Of a stretch of 64,000 bases of DNA, positions 34,397 through 43,457 are shown in pieces (position 1 is the stretch's first letter; the number at the start of each line of letters is the position of its first letter). The translations under genes and the position numbers were made by a program. The stretch is from Arcticimaribacter sp965277835 (lineage in GTDB: Bacteria > Bacteroidota > Bacteroidia > Flavobacteriales > Flavobacteriaceae): NCBI GenBank assembly GCA_965277835.1, contig OZ255841.1:620001-684000 (forward strand), given 5' to 3'. Under the pieces are notes generated by a model, which saw only the letters and a program-made list of their open reading frames with translations, was not told the DNA's origin and did not search any database.

Positions 34397-37132
34397 CTAC
34401 TCCTTTTTTCTATACGTTTTTATTAATTTTTTAAATTCAGGGTCATCTTTTAGTCCTTGCCAAGCCGCATTTTTGAGTATATCTTCTATTAAAACCTCTC
34501 CTCTTTCTAAAGCAATATCTAAGAAATATAATGCTTCTTTTATAAAGTCGTATTCTGCATATATATACCCTATATTATATGAAGGAAACCCTAATTCAAT
34601 CGCTTTTACGTGTTTTTCAATTGCTTGTTTATATAACCCCTCTGCTTCTTCTCTTTCTTTAGTTTTTGCTAAACCAGCTAATGAATTCAATAAATAATTA
34701 TAAGCATCTGCATATTTTGGGTTTAATCCAACCATTTTTTTATGTTCCTCAGATATTTCTTGCTTATATAACTTATCTGCTCCTATCTTTTCTAGAGTTT
34801 TTCCAAAAGCAATTAATGTATTTCCAAAATTATAATATGCATTTGCATATTCTGGGTTTAATTCAATTGCTTTTTTATATTTTTTAATTGCTTGCTTATA
34901 TAACTTCTCTGCTTCTTTTATTGCTTTGGTCTGCGCCAAAACGCCTAATACATATCCCAAATTATTATAGGCTCGATAATAATTTGGATTTATCCCAATC
35001 GCTTTTTCATATTTTTTAATTGCTTCATTATATAAATCCTCTACTTCTTTTTCTTCTTTTATTTGTGCTAAATTAACTAATGAAACTCCCCAATTATTAT
35101 ACGCTTGATAATAATTTGGATTTAGCTCAATCACTTTTTTATATTTTTTAATTGCTTCATTATATAAATCCTCTGCTTCCCCTCCCTCTTTTAACTTTGC
35201 TAAATTAACTAATGAAACCGCCCAATTATTATACGCTTGATAATAATTGGGATTTAGTTCAATCGCTTTTTTATATTTCTTAATCGCTTCATTATATAAC
35301 TTTTCTCGTTCTTTTCCTTCTTTTATTTTTGCTAAATCAGCTAATAAAACCCCAAAATTATAATATGCTTCAGAATAATTTGGATTTATCTCAACTGCTT
35401 TTTCATATTTTTCAATCGCTTGTTTATAAAACTTCTCTACTTCTTCTCCTTCTTTTATCTTTGCTAAACCATTTAATGAACCCCCCCAATTATAATAGGG
35501 TTCAGAATAATTTGGATTTATCTCAACTGCTTTTATATATTTTTCAATCGCTTGTTTATAAAACTTCTCTACTTCTTCTCCTTCTTTTATCTCTGCTAAA
35601 CCATTTAATGAAACCCCCCAATTATTATAAGCAGTTGTAAATTTTGGGTCTAATTCGATCGCTTTTTCATATTTTTTAATTGCTTCATTATATAAATCCT
35701 CTGCTGCCCTTCCTTCTATTATCTTTGCTAAACCATTTAATGAAGCTCCCCAATTATTATAAGCTTGGGGATGATTTGGATTTAACTCAATCGCTTTCTT
35801 ATATTTTTTAATCGCTTCATTATATAACTCCTTTGCTTCTTCTCTTCCTTTTATCTCTGCTAAACTAAATAATAAACCTCCCCAGTTATTATAGGCTTGA
35901 TAATAATTAGGGTTTAATTCAGTCGCTTCTTTGTACTTCTCATCAGCTTTATTGTATAGCTCTTCTCGTTCTTTACCTGATTTAGTCTTTGCTAAAACAT
36001 TAAAAAGAAAGCCTGCATAAGCGACTAAGAGTACACCATCTTCTGGGTATTCTTTCAATCCTTCTGAATAAATATCGTTTGCTTTATCTTTATCTTGTTC
36101 TTCTTGGGCTTTAAGCACATAGTCTAATGCGCCTTTAAATAATTTTCTTACCCCAGAAGGAGAGTTTTCACTATATAATAACTCAATTAAATCACTTTTT
36201 AGTTTAATGATTTTATTCTTTGAAGAAATAATAAAGTCGTGATCTTCAATCTTTTTCTCTCCTAAGTCAGTAAAAAACTGGTAGTTCAACTCTTCATTGA
36301 GGTTAATCATCAGCTCATCAAAACCTTTAATTTCTATAAAGTAATCCTTCTCAGTCAATAGTTCTTTAATTTTAGTATTGAGGTTTTCTCCAGCCCTTAC
36401 ACACCAGTAAATCGGGTTTCTTTTAGAAGCATCAACACTTTTTAAATAATTCATTAAACTTCCGTCATTCCCACCATAGCCCACTACCAATAAATTACAA
36501 TTTTTTAAAAGTGACTTTATATTTCGTTTCCACTGTTTATCTAAGGTATTTGTTCTTTCATCGTTGATAGGATGAAGATATAGGTCTCTATGTATTTTTA
36601 TAATCGTAGGTCGCTCGGACTGTGTTGAAATAAAATCTGCAAGTACCTCGTGTCCCACAACAAGAGGTTTAGCGTTGGTGTACATTCGCACGGCATCTTC
36701 TACCAATTGGTCGAAATTTGTAGTTATGACAAAATTGTGCTTTTCTTTGGCAAGAATCTGTGCAAGGATAGTATAGCCAACACTTGAGTTTATTGCTTCG
36801 CTCTCCATCAGTGCTATAAGTTCTTCATACCCCCCTTGAGGTGATGCTTCAAACCTCTTTTGGTATATGTCTGGGTAACTGGCTTCTATATTGTCCTCGT
36901 CAAAATCAACATCTTTTTCCCACTTTTCTCGCTCTGTGTCTGTTAGCTCATTTTTTATTCTTTCATACCACTTCGTTGCTAATTCCCCTCCTGTGAGTAT
37001 CCCCGAGCTTTTGGAGGCCCCTGCCCCAAGCAAAAAACAAAAGCGATTTTCTGAACTTTTCCCTTTTTTTATATCGCCAAATGTTCCTATAAGTTGTTTT
37101 TGCGAAATAGATTTGGGTTTATTATTTGACAT
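34397..37132 (-). CDS. SIR2-domain protein with long TPR array, probable anti-phage NADase
   Basis: A 911-residue protein. The N-terminal SIR2-like domain has LLGAGAS (34-40), ITTNFDQ (136-142) with candidate catalytic Asn139, KIHRDL with His181, and VVGYGGND (216-223). About ten 44-residue TPR-like repeats of the type YNEAIKKYKKAIELNPNYYQ follow at residues 392-835. Defence SIR2 proteins destroy NAD+ when phage is sensed; no published system with exactly this layout is known to me. The gene starts 8 nt after murA on the same strand, so it probably shares the murA transcript. No partner gene is visible. Confidence 0.85.
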   Translation of the reverse strand: MSNNKPKSISQKQLIGTFGDIKKGKSSENRFCFLLGAGASKSSGILTGGELATKWYERIKNELTDTEREKWEKDVDFDEDNIEASYPDIYQKRFEASPQGGYEELIALMESEAINSSVGYTILAQILAKEKHNFVITTNFDQLVEDAVRMYTNAKPLVVGHEVLADFISTQSERPTIIKIHRDLYLHPINDERTNTLDKQWKRNIKSLLKNCNLLVVGYGGNDGSLMNYLKSVDASKRNPIYWCVRAGENLNTKIKELLTEKDYFIEIKGFDELMINLNEELNYQFFTDLGEKKIEDHDFIISSKNKIIKLKSDLIELLYSENSPSGVRKLFKGALDYVLKAQEEQDKDKANDIYSEGLKEYPEDGVLLVAYAGFLFNVLAKTKSGKEREELYNKADEKYKEATELNPNYYQAYNNWGGLLFSLAEIKGREEAKELYNEAIKKYKKAIELNPNHPQAYNNWGASLNGLAKIIEGRAAEDLYNEAIKKYEKAIELDPKFTTAYNNWGVSLNGLAEIKEGEEVEKFYKQAIEKYIKAVEINPNYSEPYYNWGGSLNGLAKIKEGEEVEKFYKQAIEKYEKAVEINPNYSEAYYNFGVLLADLAKIKEGKEREKLYNEAIKKYKKAIELNPNYYQAYNNWAVSLVNLAKLKEGGEAEDLYNEAIKKYKKVIELNPNYYQAYNNWGVSLVNLAQIKEEKEVEDLYNEAIKKYEKAIGINPNYYRAYNNLGYVLGVLAQTKAIKEAEKLYKQAIKKYKKAIELNPEYANAYYNFGNTLIAFGKTLEKIGADKLYKQEISEEHKKMVGLNPKYADAYNYLLNSLAGLAKTKEREEAEGLYKQAIEKHVKAIELGFPSYNIGYIYAEYDFIKEALYFLDIALERGEVLIEDILKNAAWQGLKDDPEFKKLIKTYRKKE
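34630..35960 (-). repeat. About ten 132-nt coding repeats (TPR array)
   Basis: Direct repeats with a 132-nt (44-codon) period make up half of the SIR2-TPR gene. Several units, such as those ending EEVEKFYKQAIEKY, are almost identical, so recombination could change the copy number. Confidence 0.85.
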
Positions 37133-37140
37133 AGCTAAAA

Positions 37141-38448
37141 TTAAACGCGCTCTATTTTTGCACCAATGGCTTGCAGGCGTTCTACTATGTTTTCGTAGCC
37201 GCGGTCTATTTGCTCAATGTTATGTATGGTGCTTGTACCTTTTGCCGATAGGGCGGCAATAAGCAACGATATGCCGGCTCTAATGTCGGGCGAGGTAAGT
37301 GTAGCAGCCTTTAGTTGCGACTCAAAATTGTGTCCTATAATAGAGGCGCGGTGGGGGTCGCAAAGAATAATTTTTGCACCCATGTCTATAAGTTTGTCGG
37401 TAAAGAACAAACGGCTTTCGAACATTTTTTGGTGTATCAATACACTCCCTTTTGCTTGTGTGGCAACCACAAGTATAATACTTAAAAGGTCGGGCGTAAA
37501 CCCAGGCCAAGGGGCATCGGAAATCGTAAGCACAGAGCCGTCTATATAATTTTGTATCTCATAGCCATCACTATGGGCAGGGATATATATGTCGTTTCCG
37601 CGTTTCTCAAGTGTAAGCCCCAGTTTTTCGAAAACTAAAGGTATTTGCCCCAAAAAGTCCCATTCTACATTTTTAATCGTCAATTCACTTTGGGTAAGTG
37701 CTGCTAAGCCAATCCAACTCCCAATTTCAATCATATCCGGAAGCACACGGTGTTCCGTACCGCCCAATTCTTCTACACCCTCTATGGTTAATAAGTTCGA
37801 GCCGACCCCGCTTATTTTAGCACCCATGCGATTAAGCATTGCACAGAGCTGTTGCAAATAGGGTTCGCAAGCAGCATTATAAATTGTGGTAATACCCGTA
37901 GCAAAAACGGCTGCCATTATAATATTGGCAGTTCCAGTTACCGAGGCTTCTTCTAATAATATTGATGTTCCTACGAGTTCTTTCGCCTCAACCGTATAAA
38001 AATAATCTTCTCTATCGTAGTTAAAACTTGCGCCTAACTTAACCATCGCCTCAAAATGAGTATCTAATCTTCTTCGTCCTATTTTGTCTCCCCCTGGTCT
38101 AGGAATACTTCCTTTTTTGAAACGTCCCAAAAAAGGCCCCAACAACATAACCGAACCGCGTAACCCTTTGCCTTCTTCCTTAAATTCGTCTGAAGTTAAA
38201 TAATCTAAATTAACCTCATCTGCCTGAAATGTATAACTGCCCTTAGCTAGTTCTGTAACCTTCACCCCAAAGTTGCGTAATATTACAATAAGCCTGTTAA
38301 CGTCTATAATATCTGGAATATTATGAATTGTTACAGCCTCGGCTGTGAGTAGAACTGCGCAAATAATTTGAAGGGCTTCATTTTTAGCACCCTGTGGTGT
38401 AATTTCTCCTTCTAGTTGGTGTCCACCTTCAATAACAAATGTTCCCAT
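37141..38448 (-). CDS. murA: UDP-N-acetylglucosamine 1-carboxyvinyltransferase, Cys-to-Asp type
   Basis: The 435-residue enzyme of the first committed step of peptidoglycan synthesis, transferring enolpyruvate from PEP to UDP-GlcNAc. It shows GAKNEALQIICAVLL near the N-terminus, and RGSVMLLGPFLGRF and RPGGDKIGRRRLD. In most MurA proteins the last motif is PGGC, with the Cys that is alkylated by fosfomycin; here it is Asp121, so intrinsic fosfomycin resistance is expected. The gene follows a DUF4290 gene by 9 nt, and the SIR2-TPR gene follows it by 8 nt. Confidence 0.96.
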   Translation of the reverse strand: MGTFVIEGGHQLEGEITPQGAKNEALQIICAVLLTAEAVTIHNIPDIIDVNRLIVILRNFGVKVTELAKGSYTFQADEVNLDYLTSDEFKEEGKGLRGSVMLLGPFLGRFKKGSIPRPGGDKIGRRRLDTHFEAMVKLGASFNYDREDYFYTVEAKELVGTSILLEEASVTGTANIIMAAVFATGITTIYNAACEPYLQQLCAMLNRMGAKISGVGSNLLTIEGVEELGGTEHRVLPDMIEIGSWIGLAALTQSELTIKNVEWDFLGQIPLVFEKLGLTLEKRGNDIYIPAHSDGYEIQNYIDGSVLTISDAPWPGFTPDLLSIILVVATQAKGSVLIHQKMFESRLFFTDKLIDMGAKIILCDPHRASIIGHNFESQLKAATLTSPDIRAGISLLIAALSAKGTSTIHNIEQIDRGYENIVERLQAIGAKIERV

Positions 38449-38457
38449 AGTCTCAAC

Positions 38458-39108
38458 CTAGTAGCGTTTCCTATTATTACGGTTTGGCTTTTTATACCTT
38501 GTCGCCTGATTACTTCTTGGTCCGTTTCCATTTTTGGGTTTGGACTTTAAAAATTCGGAAGACTCTGTTAATGGTAAAAAATCTGGGCTAACCGATAAAG
38601 AACCTTCGGAAAGTTCAGTTAAGTGCTGAAAAATAACCTCGTCTTCAACAGTGTCCTTGTTCCAGTTTAAAAAGCATTTCTTCATGTGGTTTGCAATATT
38701 AAACACCAAAGCCTGTTTCATTTCGCCTTCGTCCCAACTCATAGCAACATCAATCATTCTTTTAATATTATTACCATAAAAACGGTATTTCGGAAAAGTT
38801 TGAGGATACGTTAATGTCTGTGGGCGTTCTTCTAACAACTCGCGCATAGGTTTTTCATAAGGCGAATCTACTTCGAGTTTAAAGTCTGACATTATAAATA
38901 ACTGATCCCATAGCTTATGCTGAAAATCTGGCACATCGCGCAAATGCGGATTTAAATTACCCATTACGCCAATAATAGCCTTCGCTTTTTTGTTGCGTTC
39001 TTCCTTATCATCGGTTTCGAGCATTTGATCAACCATAATATGAATATGTCTTCCGTATTCTGGGATTACTAAAGGAGTTCGCTCCGAGTTATATTGTAGT
39101 GCTTCCAT
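38458..39108 (-). CDS. DUF4290 domain-containing protein
   Basis: A 216-residue protein of a Bacteroidetes-specific family. It begins MEALQYNSERTPLVIPEYGRH and contains GNLNPHLRDVPDFQHKLWDQ, which is typical of DUF4290. The C-terminus is a basic Asn/Arg-rich tail (NQATRYKKPNRNNRKRY), which might bind nucleic acid. It commonly lies directly before murA, as here (9 nt gap). The function is unknown. Confidence 0.88.
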   Translation of the reverse strand: MEALQYNSERTPLVIPEYGRHIHIMVDQMLETDDKEERNKKAKAIIGVMGNLNPHLRDVPDFQHKLWDQLFIMSDFKLEVDSPYEKPMRELLEERPQTLTYPQTFPKYRFYGNNIKRMIDVAMSWDEGEMKQALVFNIANHMKKCFLNWNKDTVEDEVIFQHLTELSEGSLSVSPDFLPLTESSEFLKSKPKNGNGPRSNQATRYKKPNRNNRKRY

Positions 39109-39183
39109 AAAGTGTTTAGGGTAATTTTCTAAGTAATTTAATGCAAAGTAATCTATTTTGAAGAATTACTAAAATATTTAATT

Positions 39184-39474
39184 TTATAATGTAATAATTC
39201 CCTCAATTGTACTAGCGGATTTATATACATCTATTACTTCGTCAGGGCTTTTCATATCTGCCAAAAATGAGACACTGACAAAGGTTTTTTTGCTTGAGTT
39301 TCTAAGTTTAAATGTAGCCGTTTTACCTTCGAAAATATACTTTAATTGATTTATTTTGTTTTGCTGGTCTTTGGTTATAAATTTGAATAAAAAAGGCCCT
39401 GGCCACTCTTGAGAATTTGCGAGTTGTTCGCGAAAACGTGAATAAAATTCTTCTATATTTTCTTTAGGAATCAT
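39184..39474 (-). CDS. DUF493 family protein
   Basis: A 96-residue YbeD-like ferredoxin-fold protein. It reads MIPKENIEEFYSRFREQL, then WPGPFLFKFITKDQQNK, with VSVSFLADMKSPDEVI before the end EGIITL. This matches DUF493, a proposed regulatory domain of unknown ligand. The frame is open to a TTG at 39498; the ATG at 39474 is preferred by family length. It is separated from the DUF4290 gene by 75 nt. Confidence 0.82.
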   Translation of the reverse strand: MIPKENIEEFYSRFREQLANSQEWPGPFLFKFITKDQQNKINQLKYIFEGKTATFKLRNSSKKTFVSVSFLADMKSPDEVIDVYKSASTIEGIITL

Positions 39475-39571
39475 TAAGACTAGTCTATTTTTATACAAAT
39501 ATAATTCAAATAGATAAAACCAATATCATCGCATCGAAAACTCCATATAAAACTATAATGCCTTTGCACAA

Positions 39572-41464
39572 ATGAATACACCCAAAGACATATTAAAAAC
39601 GTTTTGGGGGTTCAGTGCGTTTCGACCCTTGCAAGAGCAGATAATAAACGATGTTCTTCTAAACAAAGATGTCGTTATTTTACTGCCCACTGGCGGAGGA
39701 AAATCGTTGTGTTATCAATTGCCAGCTTTACTATCCGACGGGTGTACTTTGGTTATTTCTCCTTTAATTTCACTAATGCAAGATCAAGTAAACGAACTCA
39801 ATGCAAAAGGAATTAAAAGCATGATGTTTAACAACACACAGCCCATAAGCGTGCAACTAGATAATTGCATTTACGGGAAGTATAAGTTAATTTATTGCTC
39901 CCCAGAGAAAACACTATCTAAAGAATTTCAGGCACGTATAAAAGAATTAAACATTAACCGCATTGCAGTTGACGAGGCACATTGTATTTCGGAATGGGGT
40001 AATGATTTTAGACCTGCATTTAAACAACTAAAATTTCTGAGAGAACTATTACCTGACGTTCCCATAATAGCGGCTACAGGTACAGCTACTCCTATAGTTC
40101 TAAAAGATATTAGGTCGAGTTTAAGTTTAAAAAATGATAGTGTTTTTAAAAGCACATTTGCGCGTCCTAACATCCGAATTTCTATACAGCATACCGAAGA
40201 TAAATACGGTGCACTTATTAAGCTATTATCTCAAAGAAAAGACTCGGGGATTGTCTATTGTGGCAGTAGAAGAGAAACAGAAGAAGTTGCTAGCCTCCTC
40301 CAAAATAACGGGGTTTCAAGTGACTATTTTCATGGAGGAAAAAGTACAAGTGAAAAACAAGAGTTACTACAAAATTGGAAGACCGAAAGAATAAAAGTAA
40401 TGGTTGCTACCAACGCTTTTGGTATGGGTATAGATAAAAACGAAGTAAGCTGTGTAATACATTTAAATCTACCTTTTAGTATTGAAAATTATTATCAAGA
40501 AATTGGTAGAGCCGGACGAAATGGGAGTATCGCCGATGCCGTATTGTTGGTACATCAAAACGACAAGAATCGCATTAAAAGTCAATATCTAACATCCTTG
40601 CCAGATAAAGAATTTATAAAAACGTGTTATAAAAATTTATGCAACTATTTATATGTCGCCTATGGCGAAGGCTTTGAGTTGGTTTCCAATTTTTCCCTAT
40701 CAAATTTTTGTGCATCCTATAGCTTAAATTCAAAAAGAGCACTCACAACACTTTCTTATTTAGAACAAGAAGGCGTATTTAATCTTTTGCAGTATAGCAA
40801 GCATAGAGCTACAGTTGAGTTTACACTAAATCAAAGTCAAACACTAGAATTATTTAAAACGAAAACACAAGATAGTCGAGTTATTCAACAAATAATTCGA
40901 AACCACGCAGGCGTGTTTCAAAACAAAGTTGAGCTTGATTTGAATATGCTTACCAACCTAACAAAACTCCCGTTTAAAACGGTCATTAAAGCGTTACAAA
41001 AATGGCATGCCGAGGGTAATCTTATCTTAGATTATAACGAAACAGATATACAATTACAATGGCTTGTTCCTCGCGAGGATGATTATACTTTAGCGCCTCT
41101 TTTCAATAGATTGTCGCAGTACAATAAGGTAAAAAAGAAAAAAATTGAGGCTATGATTACGTACGCCTTTTCGAATGAAACGTGCAAACAAAAAGAAATA
41201 CTTAATTATTTTGGGGAACAGCTTTCAAAAAATTGCCAACAGTGTAGCGCATCAGATTGTACTACTCCTAAAAAAGTAAAACAAAGGTTGCTTGAGCTTC
41301 AAAAAATAATTTGCCTACATTTAAAAGACAAAGAAATGAATATGAGGGAATTGAATTATTCCATTGCAAATTATACTACTTTTGAAGTTAGCGAAAGTAT
41401 AAGGTTATTACTAAATACAGAGCAGATATATTTAACCAAAACGAATACGTTAAGATTAAAATAA
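39572..41464 (+). CDS. RecQ-family ATP-dependent DNA helicase without HRDC domain
   Basis: A 630-residue superfamily 2 helicase of the RecQ group, unwinding DNA 3' to 5' in repair. The motifs are FRPLQEQ, Walker A PTGGGKS (39-45), DEAH (134-137), GTATP and the RecQ-type QEIGRAGRNG. The zinc-binding region reads CKQKEILNYFGEQ and CQQCSASDC. The protein ends soon after the RecQ C-terminal domain, so HRDC is missing and it is shorter than full RecQ. Flavobacteria often carry this short paralogue besides a longer RecQ. fmt starts 3 nt after its stop. Confidence 0.92.
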   Translation: MNTPKDILKTFWGFSAFRPLQEQIINDVLLNKDVVILLPTGGGKSLCYQLPALLSDGCTLVISPLISLMQDQVNELNAKGIKSMMFNNTQPISVQLDNCIYGKYKLIYCSPEKTLSKEFQARIKELNINRIAVDEAHCISEWGNDFRPAFKQLKFLRELLPDVPIIAATGTATPIVLKDIRSSLSLKNDSVFKSTFARPNIRISIQHTEDKYGALIKLLSQRKDSGIVYCGSRRETEEVASLLQNNGVSSDYFHGGKSTSEKQELLQNWKTERIKVMVATNAFGMGIDKNEVSCVIHLNLPFSIENYYQEIGRAGRNGSIADAVLLVHQNDKNRIKSQYLTSLPDKEFIKTCYKNLCNYLYVAYGEGFELVSNFSLSNFCASYSLNSKRALTTLSYLEQEGVFNLLQYSKHRATVEFTLNQSQTLELFKTKTQDSRVIQQIIRNHAGVFQNKVELDLNMLTNLTKLPFKTVIKALQKWHAEGNLILDYNETDIQLQWLVPREDDYTLAPLFNRLSQYNKVKKKKIEAMITYAFSNETCKQKEILNYFGEQLSKNCQQCSASDCTTPKKVKQRLLELQKIICLHLKDKEMNMRELNYSIANYTTFEVSESIRLLLNTEQIYLTKTNTLRLK

Positions 41465-41467
41465 AAT

Positions 41468-42400
41468 ATGAGAATTGTCTTTATGGGGACACCCCAATTT
41501 GCAGTATATACACTAAAAACTCTAACTGAATCGGCGCATGAGCTTGTTGGCGTGGTTACTAGCGCAGACAAACCTATGGGTAGAGGAAAAAAATTGGGGC
41601 AGTCTGCTGTAAAGCAATTTGCAGTTGAACATAATTTAACATTATTTCAACCCAACAACCTAAAAGAACCATCGCTAGCAAAAGACCTTAGAGTATTAAA
41701 CGCGGATATATTTATTGTGGTAGCCTTTAGAATGCTTCCCAAATCTATTTGGAGTATACCCAAAATAGGAACATTCAATTTACATGCTTCCTTATTACCC
41801 AACTACCGAGGCGCTGCACCCATAAACTGGGCAATCATCAACAATGAAACCGAGACAGGTGTTACTACATTTTTTATTGATGAAAAAATAGACACAGGTG
41901 CTATATTACTAAAAGAAAGTATAACCATTGAACCACAAGATAACGCAGGTACACTTCACGATAAACTTGCTATACTTGGCGCTGAACTTACACTAAGAAC
42001 CCTTAACCATATAAATAATCTTAACCCTATACCTCAAGAGCAAACAGGGAACGAAAAGAAAGCTCCAAAATTAACGAAAGAAAACACCAAAATTGATTGG
42101 ACAAAACCCCTACTTTATATTCATAATCAAATTCGCGGGTTAAATCCCTATCCTACAGCTTGGGCTATTCTTAAAAATGGAAACTCAACTCTTAATATCA
42201 AAATTTTTAAAGCTGATATAATTTATGAAAAACATTCAAAAAGTGTTGGAGACGTTTTTATTGAAGATAAAAAAATGAAAATCGCGCATATCGAGGGCTA
42301 TCTTATCTGCGAAGAACTTCAATTACCTAATAAAAAAAGAATGAAAGTAAGCGATTTATTAAACGGCTTTTCTTTTAATGATAAACCCAAATTACTATAA
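41468..42400 (+). CDS. fmt: Methionyl-tRNA formyltransferase
   Basis: A 310-residue enzyme that formylates initiator Met-tRNA with 10-formyl-tetrahydrofolate. It begins MRIVFMGTPQFAV. The folate site has NLHASLLPNYRGAAP with Asn104 and His106, and the catalytic Asp lies in FIDEKIDTGAIL. The C-terminal tRNA-binding domain follows at about residue 205 (IDWTKPLLYIHNQIRGLNP). It is probably co-transcribed with the upstream recQ-type gene. Confidence 0.95.
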   Translation: MRIVFMGTPQFAVYTLKTLTESAHELVGVVTSADKPMGRGKKLGQSAVKQFAVEHNLTLFQPNNLKEPSLAKDLRVLNADIFIVVAFRMLPKSIWSIPKIGTFNLHASLLPNYRGAAPINWAIINNETETGVTTFFIDEKIDTGAILLKESITIEPQDNAGTLHDKLAILGAELTLRTLNHINNLNPIPQEQTGNEKKAPKLTKENTKIDWTKPLLYIHNQIRGLNPYPTAWAILKNGNSTLNIKIFKADIIYEKHSKSVGDVFIEDKKMKIAHIEGYLICEELQLPNKKRMKVSDLLNGFSFNDKPKLL

Positions 42401-42468
42401 ATGTAGTGTGTTTTTAACAAAAAATAAGATTTATTAACGAAATATGTGTTTTTTTTTAACGTTTTCGC

Positions 42469-42498
42469 TTTGAGCTTTTCAGAAATCATATATATTTG
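42469..42498 (+). promoter_or_regulatory. Promoter of the HU gene
   Basis: TTTG at 42469-42472 and TATATTTG at 42491-42498 with an 18-nt spacer fit the Bacteroidetes -33/-7 consensus well. The start codon is 44 nt downstream. Confidence 0.7.
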
Positions 42499-42541
42499 TT
42501 ATTATTACAAAATAATTAATTAATCATTAATCTAATATATT

Positions 42542-42814
42542 ATGAACAAAACAGAATTAATCGACTCAATAGCAGCTGATGCTGGTATTTCAAAAGCTGC
42601 TGCTAAAAAAGCTCTTGAATCTTTCCTTGGCAATGTACAAGGTACTCTTCAAAAAGGAGGGCGTGTATCCTTAGTTGGATTTGGATCTTGGTCAGTATCT
42701 TCAAGATCTGCTCGTGATGGAAGAAACCCTCAGACTGGAGCTACTATAAAAATTGCAGCTAAAAACGTTGTAAAATTCAAAGCTGGAGCTGAGTTATCTG
42801 GATCAGTAAACTAA
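42542..42814 (+). CDS. HU-family DNA-binding protein
   Basis: A 90-residue nucleoid protein. MNKTELIDSIAADAGISK is the HU helix start. The beta-arm region reads SVSSRSARDGRNPQTGATIKI, with the conserved NPQTG tip containing the intercalating proline. It ends AGAELSGSVN. It bends DNA without sequence specificity as a dimer. It has its own promoter and a strong terminator, so it is monocistronic. Confidence 0.95.
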   Translation: MNKTELIDSIAADAGISKAAAKKALESFLGNVQGTLQKGGRVSLVGFGSWSVSSRSARDGRNPQTGATIKIAAKNVVKFKAGAELSGSVN

Positions 42815-42840
42815 AACTTTGTTTACTTAATTATTATATA

Positions 42841-42870
42841 AAAAATCCCCTTGAAGGGGATTTTTTTTTG
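42841..42870 (+). terminator. Rho-independent terminator of the HU gene
   Basis: AAATCCCCTTGAAGGGGATTT forms an 8-bp or longer stem followed by a run of T, 27 nt after the HU stop codon. Confidence 0.9.
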
Positions 42871-42905
42871 CAATTAAATTAAAAATATGTATTTTCAGAA
42901 TGTAA

Positions 42906-43457
42906 ATGAATTCATATCAAGGGAAATTATTAGTAGCTGAACCATCTATCTTTGGAGATTTCAATTTCCATAGATCGGTTGTTCTATTGGCAAACCATGA
43001 AAACGCAACTTCTTTAGGCTTTATTCTTAATAAACCGCTTGACTTTAACATAGAGGATATAATTCCTGAAATAAAATATACTACCAAAATTTATTATGGC
43101 GGACCCGTAGAACCCGATAATTTATATTTCATCCATAATGTCCCCAATCTTATTCCTGAAAGTATCCCCATAGATTCTAATATATACTGGGGTGGAGATT
43201 TTGAGCAAACAGTTCAACTACTTAATCAAAATAAAATTAACAAGTCAAATATTCGCTTTTTTTTAGGGTATTCCGGATGGGGCGAAGGTCAACTTCAAAG
43301 TGAAATTGAACTCAATTCCTGGATTGTGAAAGATAATTTTGATGCCTCAGAGTTAATTAATATAGAATCTAAATCTTTTTGGAGGAAACAAATTATATCT
43401 ATGGGAGGAGATTATTTAATTTGGGGAAATACTCCCGAAAACCCAAACTATAACTAG
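42906..43457 (+). CDS. YqgE/AlgH family protein
   Basis: A 183-residue protein of the YqgE/AlgH (DUF179) fold. It begins YQGKLLVAEPSIFGDFNFHR and carries SLGFILNKPL, YYGGPVEPDNLYFIHN and FFLGYSGWGEGQLQSEIE, all typical. The role is unclear; members have been linked to transcription or redox regulation in other species. It overlaps the convergent class IV aminotransferase homologue by 4 nt. Confidence 0.93.
   Translation: MNSYQGKLLVAEPSIFGDFNFHRSVVLLANHENATSLGFILNKPLDFNIEDIIPEIKYTTKIYYGGPVEPDNLYFIHNVPNLIPESIPIDSNIYWGGDFEQTVQLLNQNKINKSNIRFFLGYSGWGEGQLQSEIELNSWIVKDNFDASELINIESKSFWRKQIISMGGDYLIWGNTPENPNYN

Noticed and set aside
35329..35640. 103-codon plus-strand frame rich in Leu
   Set aside because: It is the antisense reading of the TPR repeats and repeats with the same period.
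34630..35960. Regular 132-nt repeats that might suggest a CRISPR array or satellite
   Set aside because: The period is in frame and the units translate as TPR-like helices within one long gene; there are no short repeats with unique spacers.
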